NCBI GenBank assembly: GCA_001799615.1
Contig: MGTU01000004.1
Location: 124,001-188,000, forward strand
Direction: 5' to 3'
Source: Elusimicrobia bacterium GWA2_61_42
GTDB lineage: Bacteria > Elusimicrobiota > Elusimicrobia > Elusimicrobiales > UBA9959
Length of the DNA stretch: 64,000 nt
In this document: piece by piece, positions 51,829 to 61,056 of the stretch
Layout of the letters: the number at the start of each line of letters is the position of its first letter
How positions within the stretch are numbered: position 1 is the stretch's first letter
Notes under the pieces: generated by a model
Told to the model about the DNA's origin: nothing
The model's input: the letters and a program-made list of their open reading frames with translations, nothing else
Database searches by the model: none
Made by a program: the position numbers and the translations under genes

Positions 51829-52236
51829 ATGATCAATATCATCGTTATCACCCACGGGGAATTCGGCGCGTACCTCATAGAGGCCGCCGAGGGCATAGTG
51901 GGCGTACAGGCCGCCGGCCTCAAGAACGTCTCCATCTCCCCGCGCATGACGCTGGAGCGCGTGAAGGAATGCGTCGCCGGGGCCATAGAAGAGATGCGCT
52001 CCGAAGACGGGCTGGTCTTCCTGATAGACATGCCGGGCGGCACCCCTATGAACGTGGTGCTGCCGCTGGCCAAGGACATCGACAAGAGCGCCGTGATCTG
52101 CGGCGTGAACATCAACATGATGACCTCCGCTTTCGCGTACCGGGCGACGCTGGATTTCGACCGCCTCTCGGCCAAGATCATCGAGGACGGCCGCAAGGCC
52201 ATCTGCGAGGTCAAGAGCCTGCTGATCAAAAAGTAA
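51829..52236 (+). CDS. PTS mannose-family EIIA protein
   Basis: 135 residues: MINIIVITHGEFGAYLIEAA places the phospho-accepting His at H9. GLVFLIDMPGGTPMNVVLPL is the conserved EIIA-Man loop. Free-standing domain as in many mannose/fructose/sorbose-class systems. It receives phosphate from HPr and passes it to the EIIB encoded four bases downstream. Confidence 0.92.
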   Translation: MINIIVITHGEFGAYLIEAAEGIVGVQAAGLKNVSISPRMTLERVKECVAGAIEEMRSEDGLVFLIDMPGGTPMNVVLPLAKDIDKSAVICGVNINMMTSAFAYRATLDFDRLSAKIIEDGRKAICEVKSLLIKK

Positions 52237-52240
52237 GACT

Positions 52241-52717
52241 ATGATAATTCTTTACAGGGTTGACGACAGGCTGGTGCACGGCCAGGTGGTGGAAGGCTGG
52301 GTGCCGCACCTGCGCGCCGAAGAACTGGCCGTGGTTTCCGACGAGATCTCCGGCGACGAGATGCGGCGCGCCATCATGCGCTTCGCCACGCCGGAAGAGG
52401 TGGACCTTAAGATCATGACGGTGGCCGAGGCGTCGGCTTACCTGCCGGAGGCCGCCACGTCCGCCAAAAAGGTGCTGCTGCTGCTGCCGGGCCTCTCCGA
52501 GGCCGTGGCCCTCATGGACAAGGGCATAAAATTCCCTTCGCTCAATATCGGGGGCATGCACTATTCCGCCGGCAAGAACCTTTCCATAGGCAAGGCCATC
52601 TTCCTCAACGACCAGGACTGCGCCTCCCTCAGGACGCTTTCTTCCGCGGGCATCAAGATAGAGGGGCGGGGCGTGCCGTCCGACAGCCCCGTGGACCTGA
52701 TGGAAGCCATAGCGTAA
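52241..52717 (+). CDS. PTS mannose/fructose/sorbose-family EIIB protein
   Basis: 158 residues. MIILYRVDDRLVHGQVVEGW gives the phosphorylation site H14 in the invariant RxDxRLxHGQV motif; LNIGGMHYSAGK is also conserved. Length matches stand-alone EIIB-Man domains. It follows EIIA by four bases and precedes the GH57 gene by 13. Sugar specificity cannot be read from the sequence. Confidence 0.93.
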   Translation: MIILYRVDDRLVHGQVVEGWVPHLRAEELAVVSDEISGDEMRRAIMRFATPEEVDLKIMTVAEASAYLPEAATSAKKVLLLLPGLSEAVALMDKGIKFPSLNIGGMHYSAGKNLSIGKAIFLNDQDCASLRTLSSAGIKIEGRGVPSDSPVDLMEAIA

Positions 52718-52730
52718 CCGGTTTTTTTCA

Positions 52731-54716
52731 ATGGTAAAACTGATAATAGCCCTGCATAACCACCAGCCGGTGGGCAACTTCGACAGCGTGCTCGAAGAGG
52801 CGTATAACCTTAGTTATAAGCCCTTCTTCGACGTGCTGGACCGGCATCCCGGCGTGAAGGTGGCGGCGCATTTCTCGGGCATCCTTTACGACTGGCTGGA
52901 GGTCAACCACCCCGATTACCTGGACCGGCTGGCCGCGCTGGTCAAGGCGGGCCGCCTGGAGATCCTTTCCGGCGGTTACTACGAGCCCATCCTGGCGCTG
53001 CTGCCCGAAGAGGACCGCCGCGGCCAGGTGAACATGATGCGCGACTACGTGCGCGGTCGTTTCTCGTCCGACCCGGCCGGGCTGTGGCTGGCCGAGCGGG
53101 TCTGGGAACCGGAGCTGGCGGGGTCGCTGGCGGCCATGGGCGTGGGCTATACCGCGCTGGACGACGTGCATTTTTTCTCCGCGGGGTTCGAGGAAAAAGC
53201 CCTGACCGGCCGTTTCACCACCGAATACGCCGGCCGGCACCTGGACGTGTTCCCCATCAACCACCGCCTGCGCTACCTGATGCCTTTCGCCGAACCGCAG
53301 AAGACCATAGATTACCTGCGGGGCTTCGAGGGCCAGGACGCCGTGCTGGTGATGGCCGACGACGGCGAGAAGTTCGGGCTCTGGCCCGGCACGCACGAGC
53401 TGGTCTATAAAAAAGGCTGGCTGGACGGCCTCTTCACGCTGCTGGAGGCCAACGCCTCCTGGCTTTCCACCGCCCGCTTTTCAGACTGCCTGTCCGGCCC
53501 CTCCAAAGGGCTGGCCTACCTGCCCACCACTTCCTACCACGAGCTTTCCCAGTGGTCCCTGCCGCCCGAACGCTCGCGGCGGCTGGCCGGCCTCTGGGAA
53601 GACTCCACCGAGGACTTCCGCCAGTTCCTGCGCGGCGGCTACTTCCGCAATTTCTTTTCCAAATACCCGGAAGCCAACCGGCTTTACCGCCGCATGCTCC
53701 GGGCCAGCGCCAAGGTGCGCGCCTCCGGCTCGGGCCTGGGCCTGAAGAGCCTTTACAAGGCGCAGTGCAACTGCGGCTACTGGCACGGCGTTTTCGGCGG
53801 GGTTTACCTGCCGCATATCCGCATGGCGGTGTACCGCAATATCATCGAGGCGGAAGCGGCCCTGGGCCGCCCCGACGGCCGCTTCGTCCTGGCCCGCGAG
53901 GACTGGGACGCCGACGGCGTCCCCGAACTGCTGGCCGAAGGCGAAAAGGCCAATTTCTATTTTTCCCCGGCCAAGGGCGGCGGGATGTGGGAGTGGGATT
54001 ATAAGCCGCGCGGCGTGAATTTCGGCTCGCTGGTGTGGCGCCACCCGGAGGCTTACCACGAAGGCGGCGCCAAGAACATCGCCGTCAGCGAAAAGCGCCG
54101 CGCCGCCGAGGAAGAGCTTAAGAAGGACCTGGCCTACGACTGGCACCCGCGCATGTGCCTGCTGGACCATTTTCTGCACCCCGACACCAACCCGGCGGCT
54201 TTCGCCCGGGCCTCCTACGGGGAGCAGGGGGATTTTGTGACGGGCGAATACGCCTGCGAGCACGCGGAAGCCCCCGAAGGCCTGCTGCTGAAGTTCAGCC
54301 GCGAGGGCTCCGTCTGGTCCGCGGGCGCCGCTACGGCCGCGCGCGTGGAGAAAAACGTGCTGCTGCGCCGGGACGGTTCCTGGCGCGCGGAGTACAAGGT
54401 GTCGAACCTCGGCCGCCACAAGGCCGAGTTCTGGTTCGGCCCGGAGCTGGCGCTGGCCTTCTCCGGCGCCGCCTGCTGCCCGCCCGGAGAGAAGGCCGGG
54501 GTGAAAAAACTTTCCCTGCCCGACCCGGTTTACGGCGGCGTGGAGCTGGAATTCTCGGAGCCGCTGGACCTCTGGGCCTTTTCCCTGGAGACCATCTCCC
54601 GCTCGGAAGAAGGCGCCGAGAAAACCTACCAGGGCGCGGTGCTGCTGGCGCATGCCAGGCGCCAGCTGGAAGCCGGCGCTTCGTTCTCTTTCACGCTGGA
54701 GGTCAGGCCGCTGTGA
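52731..54716 (+). CDS. GH57 4-alpha-glucanotransferase/alpha-amylase-like enzyme
   Basis: 661 residues, close to the 659 of the Thermococcus 4-alpha-glucanotransferase. GH57 motifs in order: LHNHQPVGN (8-16), GGYYEP (81-86), LAERVWEPE with nucleophile E122, ALDDVHF, and MADDGEKFGLWPG with acid D210/D211. The C-terminal half (about 380-660) is the DUF1925/1926-like beta region. No signal peptide, so cytoplasmic; it would act on storage glucans or maltodextrins. Unusual in lying inside a PTS operon; its stop overlaps the EIIC start (GTGA). Confidence 0.9.
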   Translation: MVKLIIALHNHQPVGNFDSVLEEAYNLSYKPFFDVLDRHPGVKVAAHFSGILYDWLEVNHPDYLDRLAALVKAGRLEILSGGYYEPILALLPEEDRRGQVNMMRDYVRGRFSSDPAGLWLAERVWEPELAGSLAAMGVGYTALDDVHFFSAGFEEKALTGRFTTEYAGRHLDVFPINHRLRYLMPFAEPQKTIDYLRGFEGQDAVLVMADDGEKFGLWPGTHELVYKKGWLDGLFTLLEANASWLSTARFSDCLSGPSKGLAYLPTTSYHELSQWSLPPERSRRLAGLWEDSTEDFRQFLRGGYFRNFFSKYPEANRLYRRMLRASAKVRASGSGLGLKSLYKAQCNCGYWHGVFGGVYLPHIRMAVYRNIIEAEAALGRPDGRFVLAREDWDADGVPELLAEGEKANFYFSPAKGGGMWEWDYKPRGVNFGSLVWRHPEAYHEGGAKNIAVSEKRRAAEEELKKDLAYDWHPRMCLLDHFLHPDTNPAAFARASYGEQGDFVTGEYACEHAEAPEGLLLKFSREGSVWSAGAATAARVEKNVLLRRDGSWRAEYKVSNLGRHKAEFWFGPELALAFSGAACCPPGEKAGVKKLSLPDPVYGGVELEFSEPLDLWAFSLETISRSEEGAEKTYQGAVLLAHARRQLEAGASFSFTLEVRPL

Positions 54717-55324
54717 TCACCCTCCTGAAAACTTTTATTTCCGCCGGGCTGGCGGGCCTGCTGGGGCTGGACGCCGTGCAGGCCGGGCAGTTTTTATTCT
54801 CCAGGCCGGCCTTCGTGGGGCCGGTGCTGGGCTGGCTGAACGGCTGCCCCCTAGAAGGGGCGCGCCTGGGCATCCTGCTGGAGCTGCTCTATATCGATTT
54901 CATCCCCGTGGGCGGCGTCGTGCCGCCCAACGGCACCGCGGCGGCCGCCGTGGGCGTGCTGGCCTATTCCGCCGGCGGGCTGGCCCCGTCGCTCTCTTTC
55001 TTTATCGGGATGGCGGCCGGCGTGGCCTACGCCCCGCTGGAGTCCAGGCTGCGGGCTTCCCGCTCGCCGCTGAATAATCTGGTGGAAGCGCAGGTTTCCG
55101 CGGGCAACTTCGAGCTGCGCCGCTGGCTGGCCAGGGCGATGCTGCTGGAGAACGCGGCCATGGGCGCTTACGTGCTCTGCGCGGCGGGCCTGGCCGCGCT
55201 GCTGGGGCTGGCCCCGGGGCTGCCCCGGCTTTACCCGGGCACCGATTTCGCTTATTCCCTGATGCCGTGGCTGGGGCTCAGTGGGCTGTATTTCAGGTTC
55301 AGGACGCAGGTGTACAAGAAATAA
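54713..55324 (+). CDS. PTS mannose-family EIIC membrane protein (short)
   Basis: 203 residues from GTG 54713, which overlaps the preceding stop and has GGAGG about ten bases upstream. Hydrophobic throughout. Conserved EIIC features: GRPxxxGPxLGWLNG-like start ([20 protein letters not shown]) and [20 protein letters not shown]. Typical EIIC-Man proteins have about 250-270 residues, so one or two C-terminal helices seem missing. Next gene encodes EIID, completing the membrane pair. Either a compact transporter or a regulatory variant. Confidence 0.85.
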   Translation: MITLLKTFISAGLAGLLGLDAVQAGQFLFSRPAFVGPVLGWLNGCPLEGARLGILLELLYIDFIPVGGVVPPNGTAAAAVGVLAYSAGGLAPSLSFFIGMAAGVAYAPLESRLRASRSPLNNLVEAQVSAGNFELRRWLARAMLLENAAMGAYVLCAAGLAALLGLAPGLPRLYPGTDFAYSLMPWLGLSGLYFRFRTQVYKK

Positions 55325-55328
55325 ATTT

Positions 55329-56159
55329 ATGTTATTTTCGATGTTTTTAAGGTCGTTCTTCATACAGGCGGGCTGGAACTATGAAAGGTTCCAGAACCTG
55401 GGCTTCGCCTTTTCGCTGCAGCCCGCCCTGGAGAAGATCTACCCCGACCGGGAAAAACTGAAGGCGGCCCTGCTGCGGCATTTGCAGATCTTCAACACGC
55501 AGCCGTACATGGCGTCGTTCGTGCTGGGCAATATCGCCCGCATGGAAGAGCGCGCCGCGGCGGCGGGCGAGGGCGAGCTTAAAAGCCTGCCCGGGGTAAA
55601 GCAGGCGCTGGCGTCCAGCTTCGCCTCCATCGGCGACCGGATCTTCTGGGGGCGCCTCAAGCCCATGACCGTCCAGGTCTGCCTGCTGGTCTGGTCCGCC
55701 TGCGGTTTTTACGGCTGGCTGTTCACCGGCATGAACGAGGAGGCGGCTTTCGGCGTGCTGCTGGCCGGGCCACTGTCGGGCATAGCGGTGTATTCGATCT
55801 TTTCCATCTATATCAGGTGGACGGGCCTGGCCGCCGGCTACGCCTGCGGGGGCTCGGCCAACTGCGCGCTGGACGCCGCCAACTGGCCCAGGCTTATCCG
55901 GCTGCTCAGCGCCGCCGGCTTCGCCATGTCGCTGGCCATAGCGCTGCTGTCTTTCGGCCTGCTGGCCGGTTTCAACTGCGGGGCCTGCCGCGCCCCGGAC
56001 CTGCTGCTCAAGATAGGCCTGCCGGTGGCCGTGCTGGCGCTGCACCGCGTGCTGCGCGCGCTGGGGCGCTCCGTCTTCTTCACCGCCGGCCTGCTGCTGG
56101 CCGTTTCCGTGCTCGCTTTCAGCCTGCTTAAACTGGAGCCTTTTAAACTATACCTATGA
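55329..56159 (+). CDS. PTS mannose-family EIID membrane protein
   Basis: 276 residues from ATG 55329. The N-terminus FFIQAGWNYERFQNLGFAFS and LQPALEKIYPDREKLKAALL is characteristic of EIID, with LRHLQIFNTQPYMASFVLG next. The C-terminal third holds several membrane helices. It pairs with EIIC to form the sugar channel. The stop overlaps the HPr start by ATGA. Length matches the family. Confidence 0.92.
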   Translation: MLFSMFLRSFFIQAGWNYERFQNLGFAFSLQPALEKIYPDREKLKAALLRHLQIFNTQPYMASFVLGNIARMEERAAAAGEGELKSLPGVKQALASSFASIGDRIFWGRLKPMTVQVCLLVWSACGFYGWLFTGMNEEAAFGVLLAGPLSGIAVYSIFSIYIRWTGLAAGYACGGSANCALDAANWPRLIRLLSAAGFAMSLAIALLSFGLLAGFNCGACRAPDLLLKIGLPVAVLALHRVLRALGRSVFFTAGLLLAVSVLAFSLLKLEPFKLYL

Positions 56160-56422
56160 TAAAACGAGAGATCACCATCATCAACGAACTTGGCATCCAC
56201 GCCCGGCCCGCCGGCATGGTGGCCAACACCGCGTCCAGGTTCGTCTGCGACATCAAGCTGGTCAAGGACGGGATGGAAGTGAACGCCAAGAGCATCATGG
56301 GCATCATGACGCTGGCGGCCGGCAAGAACAGCGTTATCGAGGTGACGGCCAAGGGCAAGGACGAGGCCGACGCCGTCAAGGCGATCGAGGACCTCTTCGC
56401 CAGGAAGTTCGACGAGGACTGA
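56156..56422 (+). CDS. phosphocarrier protein HPr
   Basis: 88 residues. H15 in INELGIHARPAGM is the EI-dependent phosphorylation site; S46 in VNAKSIMGIM is the HprK site, so both regulatory and transfer functions are kept. Belongs to the PTS operon, overlapping EIID. With hprK encoded in the same run, Ser46 control is likely. Confidence 0.95.
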   Translation: MIKREITIINELGIHARPAGMVANTASRFVCDIKLVKDGMEVNAKSIMGIMTLAAGKNSVIEVTAKGKDEADAVKAIEDLFARKFDED

Positions 56423-56470
56423 CGGTTTTTTGGGCCAGGATACCAATATGAACACGACCCGGAGCGGATC

Positions 56471-58198
56471 ATGCTTATAAAAAAAGGCGTAGCTGCCAGC
56501 CTCGGCATTGCCATAGGCAAGGCGCATATCGTTAAGGAAGAGAACATCCTTATCGAGCAGAAAGAAATAGCGCCCGACAAGATAAAGGCCGAGGTCAAAC
56601 GCTTCAAGGAAGCGCTGGACAAGACCAAGCTGGACCTGGACGCCATCCGCGCCAAGATCCTGACCGTGCTGGGCAAGAACCACGCCAAGCTGATAGACGC
56701 GCACCATTTGATCCTGCAGGACCCGATGATCACCAAGGACGTGCCCAAGCTGATCATCGCCAAGGGCATGAACGCCGAGTTCGCCCTGTCGGAGATCCTG
56801 GACAAGGCCGAGGAGCAGTTCGAGAAGATTGACGACGAGTTCTTCCACGAGCGCAAGCACGACGTTTTCGACGTGGGTAAAAAGATCATCTCCAACCTGG
56901 TGAACTCCGAGAAGGTGTCGCTGAAGGACCTCAAGGAACCGGTCATCATCGTGGCCCACAACCTGTACCCGTCGGACACGCTGCACATCCGCGAATCCAA
57001 CAAGGTGCTGGGTTTCTGCATGGACCTGGGCTCCAAGTCCAGCCATACCGCCATTTTCGCCCAGAGCATGGGCATCCCGGCCGTGGTCGGCCTGTCCGAC
57101 ATCAGCCGCCAGATCCAGAGCGGCGACACGCTGGTGGTGGACGGCGAGCAGGGCATGGTGATCATTTCGCCCTCGCCCGAGATCATAGAGAAATACAAGG
57201 CCCGCAAGGAAGAGCTGCAGAAGCAGGAGCATTTCTTCCACCGCCTGCGGGGGCTGCCGGCCACCACGCGCGACGGCCACAAGATCAGCCTGATGTGCAA
57301 CCTGGACTCCGCCGAGGACGCGCCGGAGCTGGCCGTGGTGAAGACCGAGGGCGTGGGCCTGTACCGCACGGAATTTCTGTACATGAACCGCAATTCCGTT
57401 CCCAGCGAGGAGGAGCAGCTGAAGGCTTACTCCTCCGTGGTCAAGGGCGCCCCGCATATGCCGCTGACCATCCGCACGGCCGACATCGGCGGCGACCGCG
57501 CCACCGAACTGGGCATCAAGGGCCTCAAGGACGAGCGCAACCCGTTCATGGGTTTCCGCGGCATCCGCCTGTTCATCAAGTACCCGGAGCTGCTCAAGAC
57601 GCAGTTGCGCGCCATCTACAAGGCCAATACCGAGGGGACCATCAAGATCATGATCCCCATGCTTTCCTCCGTCGACGAGCTGCTGACGGTCAAGAAGATC
57701 GCGGCGGACGTGAAGACCGAGCTGGCGGAAGAGGGCTTCGCGGTGAAGAAAGACCCGGAGTTCGGCGTGATGATAGAGATTCCCGCGGCCGCCATCATCC
57801 TGGACTCGCTGCTGGGCGAGATAGACTTCGTGTCCATCGGCACCAACGACCTGGTGCAGTACACCCTGGCCGTGGACCGCATCAACCAGTACGTGTCCGA
57901 GCTTTACGAGCCGTTCCACCCGGCGGTGCTGCGCCTGATCAACCTGGTGGTGCAGACCGCCCACAAGAAGGGCAAGCCGGTCTCCGTCTGCGGCGAGATG
58001 GCCTCCGACCCGTTCGCCATCCCGCTGCTGGTCGGCATGGGCGTGGATATCCTGTCCGTCCCGGCCAAGATGTACCTGCGGTCCAAGCACTCGGTGCGCT
58101 CCATGAATTTCGAGAAGTTCTCGGTCATCGCCCAGCGGGCGCTGGGCCTGCCGACCTCCGACGAGATCCGGCGCCTGATAGAAGAGGAAGTTAAATAG
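56471..58198 (+). CDS. ptsI: PTS enzyme I (phosphoenolpyruvate-protein phosphotransferase)
   Basis: 575 residues, standard length. The N-terminal HPr-binding helical domain is followed by the phospho-His loop GSKSSHTAIFAQS with H192, then the PEP-binding barrel (RTADIGGDRATE, NPFMGFRGIR, GTNDLVQYTLAVDR) and the catalytic Cys region SVCGEMASD. It transfers phosphate from PEP to HPr. Last PTS gene; lepA starts 19 bases later. Confidence 0.96.
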   Translation: MLIKKGVAASLGIAIGKAHIVKEENILIEQKEIAPDKIKAEVKRFKEALDKTKLDLDAIRAKILTVLGKNHAKLIDAHHLILQDPMITKDVPKLIIAKGMNAEFALSEILDKAEEQFEKIDDEFFHERKHDVFDVGKKIISNLVNSEKVSLKDLKEPVIIVAHNLYPSDTLHIRESNKVLGFCMDLGSKSSHTAIFAQSMGIPAVVGLSDISRQIQSGDTLVVDGEQGMVIISPSPEIIEKYKARKEELQKQEHFFHRLRGLPATTRDGHKISLMCNLDSAEDAPELAVVKTEGVGLYRTEFLYMNRNSVPSEEEQLKAYSSVVKGAPHMPLTIRTADIGGDRATELGIKGLKDERNPFMGFRGIRLFIKYPELLKTQLRAIYKANTEGTIKIMIPMLSSVDELLTVKKIAADVKTELAEEGFAVKKDPEFGVMIEIPAAAIILDSLLGEIDFVSIGTNDLVQYTLAVDRINQYVSELYEPFHPAVLRLINLVVQTAHKKGKPVSVCGEMASDPFAIPLLVGMGVDILSVPAKMYLRSKHSVRSMNFEKFSVIAQRALGLPTSDEIRRLIEEEVK

Positions 58199-58217
58199 GA
58201 ACAGCGCTTTTTACACC

Positions 58218-60029
58218 ATGAACATACGCAATTTCTCCATTATCGCGCATATCGACCACGGCAAATCCACGCTGGCGGACCGCTTCATCAACATCACCAA
58301 CACCGTGCCGGACCGCCAGATGCACGAGCAGTTCCTCGACGGTATGGAGCTGGAGCGCGAGCGCGGCATCACCATCAAAGCCAAGGCCGTGCGCATGCTC
58401 TATAAATCCGAGGACGGCCAGGACTATATCCTGAACCTCATCGACACCCCCGGCCACGTGGACTTCTCCTACGAGGTGAGCCGCGCCATGGCCGCCTGCG
58501 AGGGCGCCATCCTGCTGGTGGACGCCTCCCAGGGCGTGGAAGCGCAGACGCTGGCGCACGCCCACCTGGCGCAGAGCCTGGGCCTCACCATCATCCCGGT
58601 GATCAACAAGATCGACCTCGAGCACGCCAATCCCGACGCTACCGAAGAACAGATCTGGGAAGTGCTCAAGAACCCGGTGGACTCCTCGCGCATCAGCGCC
58701 AAGGACGGCCGCGGCGCCCGCGAAGTGCTGGAGCGCGTGATCAAGGAGATCCCCGCGCCCAGGGGCTCGGCCGAAAAGCCGCTGAAGGCGCTGGTCTTCG
58801 ACTCTTTTTACGACGTGTATAAAGGCGTGGTCATCTACACCCGCGTCGTGGACGGCGCCGTTTCCGCCGGCAAATACATCACTTTCCACTCCAAGGGCAC
58901 CAGCTACAAGGTGGAGGAAGTCGGCTACCTGACGCCGAAACTGATCAAGGCCGACTCCATAAAGACCGGCGAGGTGGGCTACATCATAGCCGGCATCCGC
59001 GACATCCACGAGATCAAGATGGGCGATACTATCTTCGAGAAGAACGCGCCCATTGACGCGCCCCTGCCGGGCTACAAGGACGTGAACCCGGTGGTGTTCG
59101 CGGGCTTCTACCCCGTGAATACCACGGACTATACCGGGCTGAAGACGGCCATAGAAAAGCTCAACCTCACGGACTCCTCCTTCAATTTCCAGGGCGAGAC
59201 CTCCAAGGCGCTGGGCTTCGGGTTCCGCCTGGGCTTCATGGGCCTGCTGCACCTGGACATCATCCGCGAGCGCATCGAGCGCGAATTCGATATCCCGCTC
59301 ATCGCCACAAATCCCAACGTCATCTACAAGGTGCTGGCCCGCAACCGCCACGGCGTCAAGGAAGAGAAATACGTGGAGTTCACCAACCCGGCCGACTTCC
59401 CGCATTACGGCGACGTGGTGGACATCATGGAGCCCTACGTGCTGGCCAATATCATAGCGCCGCTGACCTACATGGAGGGCATCATGAACCTCCTGAAGGA
59501 AAAGCGCGGCGAGCATATAAAGATAGAGTATATCTCCACTACCCGCGTGATCGTGGAGTACTACCTGCCCCTGAGCGAGATCATCCTGGACTTCTACGAC
59601 AAACTCAAGTCGGTCTCGCGCGGCTACGCTTCTTTCGACTATGAGCCGTACGAGTACAGGTCCTCGGACATGGTCAAGATAGAGATCCTGCTGCACGCCG
59701 AATCGGTGGACGCGCTGTCCTTCATCACCCACCGCACCAAGGCGCTGAGCAATTCCCGCCAGATCTGCGAAAAGCTCAAGGGGCTGATCCCCAAGCACAT
59801 GTTCGAGATAGCGGTGCAGGCGCAGGTGGGCGGCAAGATCATAGCCCGGGAGACGATCGGGGCCATGCGCAAGGACGTGCTGGCCAAGTGCTACGGCGGC
59901 GACATCACCCGCAAAAAGAAGCTGCTGGAAGCGCAGAAAGAAGGCAAGCGCAAGATGAAGCTGATGGGCTCGGTGGAGATCCCGCAGGAAGCCTTCATGT
60001 CGCTCCTGAAGATCAGCCAGGACAAATAA
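58218..60029 (+). CDS. lepA: elongation factor 4 (LepA)
   Basis: 603 residues, family length. The GTPase motifs are AHIDHGKST (G1, 10-18), DTPGHVDF (G3) and NKIDL (G4). The EF-G-like domains and the LepA-specific C-terminal domain (GGDITRKKKLLEAQKEGK, RKMKLMGSVEIPQEAF) are present. A translational GTPase acting on stalled or badly translocated ribosomes. Followed 28 bases later by lepB, the classical lepA-lepB order. Confidence 0.97.
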   Translation: MNIRNFSIIAHIDHGKSTLADRFINITNTVPDRQMHEQFLDGMELERERGITIKAKAVRMLYKSEDGQDYILNLIDTPGHVDFSYEVSRAMAACEGAILLVDASQGVEAQTLAHAHLAQSLGLTIIPVINKIDLEHANPDATEEQIWEVLKNPVDSSRISAKDGRGAREVLERVIKEIPAPRGSAEKPLKALVFDSFYDVYKGVVIYTRVVDGAVSAGKYITFHSKGTSYKVEEVGYLTPKLIKADSIKTGEVGYIIAGIRDIHEIKMGDTIFEKNAPIDAPLPGYKDVNPVVFAGFYPVNTTDYTGLKTAIEKLNLTDSSFNFQGETSKALGFGFRLGFMGLLHLDIIRERIEREFDIPLIATNPNVIYKVLARNRHGVKEEKYVEFTNPADFPHYGDVVDIMEPYVLANIIAPLTYMEGIMNLLKEKRGEHIKIEYISTTRVIVEYYLPLSEIILDFYDKLKSVSRGYASFDYEPYEYRSSDMVKIEILLHAESVDALSFITHRTKALSNSRQICEKLKGLIPKHMFEIAVQAQVGGKIIARETIGAMRKDVLAKCYGGDITRKKKLLEAQKEGKRKMKLMGSVEIPQEAFMSLLKISQDK

Positions 60030-60057
60030 TTTCGATTTCAACAACGGAGAACGACTA

Positions 60058-61056
60058 ATGGAAGAAAAACTTTTCTGGATAGGCATACTGATGGGCGCCC
60101 ATCTTTTCCTGTCGCATAATTTCAAGGAGAAAGGCCGGTTCGCCGGGGATTCGCGCTTCTCGCGCGCGTGGCACGCGGTGTTCGCCGCGCTGATCTCCTT
60201 CGTCGGCATGGTGCTGCTGACCGTCAGCCTGGACAACCGCCGCGGCGACGTGGTGACCACCGCGCTGTTCAGCGGGCGCCAGCTCGTGTACGGCCTGCTG
60301 GCCGCCGCCGCCGGCGTAGCCTACGCCTACTGGAAGGCGGGCTCCAAAAAACCGGCGGTCAAGGACGGCCTGAACCAGGCGATCAAGAGCGACATGGAAT
60401 GGTCCGAGACCGTGTTCTCCGCCGTCCTGCTGGCCTCCGTGGTGATGTACCTGTTCGTCCAGGCCTTCAAGATCCCTTCGGGCTCCATGGAGCGGACTTT
60501 CCTGGTGGGCGACCACCTGTTCGTCAACAAGTTCATCTACGGCTTCCGCATTCCTTATACCCACAAGAAAATACTCCCGTTCAGGGACGTCAAGCGCGGC
60601 GACATCGTGGTCTTCCAGTTCCCTTCGGAGGACCCCGCAGAGTTCCAGTGCGGCGGCAGCCAGTACCGCAAGGATTTCATCAAGCGCGTGGTCGGCATGC
60701 CGGGCGACAAGTTCGAAGTGCGCAACGGGGCGGTGCTGATCAACGGCGTGCCGGTCAAGGACGAGCCTTACGCCCAGTACCTGGACCAGGCCCGCTATCC
60801 CGCCGGCACGGAGAAAGTGGCCCCGGCCGACTACCAGGCCTTCTGGGAAAAGCGCATGCTGGGCAAGATGTTCTCGGAATACATCAGGGACAACTTCGGC
60901 CCGGTGTCGGTGCCCCACGGCAATTACGTGGTGATGGGCGACAACCGCGACCGCTCCTGCGATTCCCGCTACTGGGGCCCGGTGCCCGAGAGCCTTATAA
61001 AGGGCAGCGCCTGGTTCACCTACTGGCCGCCGTCCAGGATAGGGTTCCCCGAATGA
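60058..61056 (+). CDS. lepB: signal peptidase I with N-terminal membrane extension
   Basis: 332 residues. The N-terminal 135 residues hold about four hydrophobic segments before the catalytic domain. Ser143 (KIPSGSMERT) and Lys209 (DFIKRVVGMPGD) form the dyad; GDNRDRSCDSRYWG is the final box. The active site faces the periplasm. More membrane segments than the two of E. coli LepB. Overlaps metF by ATGA. Confidence 0.95.
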   Translation: MEEKLFWIGILMGAHLFLSHNFKEKGRFAGDSRFSRAWHAVFAALISFVGMVLLTVSLDNRRGDVVTTALFSGRQLVYGLLAAAAGVAYAYWKAGSKKPAVKDGLNQAIKSDMEWSETVFSAVLLASVVMYLFVQAFKIPSGSMERTFLVGDHLFVNKFIYGFRIPYTHKKILPFRDVKRGDIVVFQFPSEDPAEFQCGGSQYRKDFIKRVVGMPGDKFEVRNGAVLINGVPVKDEPYAQYLDQARYPAGTEKVAPADYQAFWEKRMLGKMFSEYIRDNFGPVSVPHGNYVVMGDNRDRSCDSRYWGPVPESLIKGSAWFTYWPPSRIGFPE

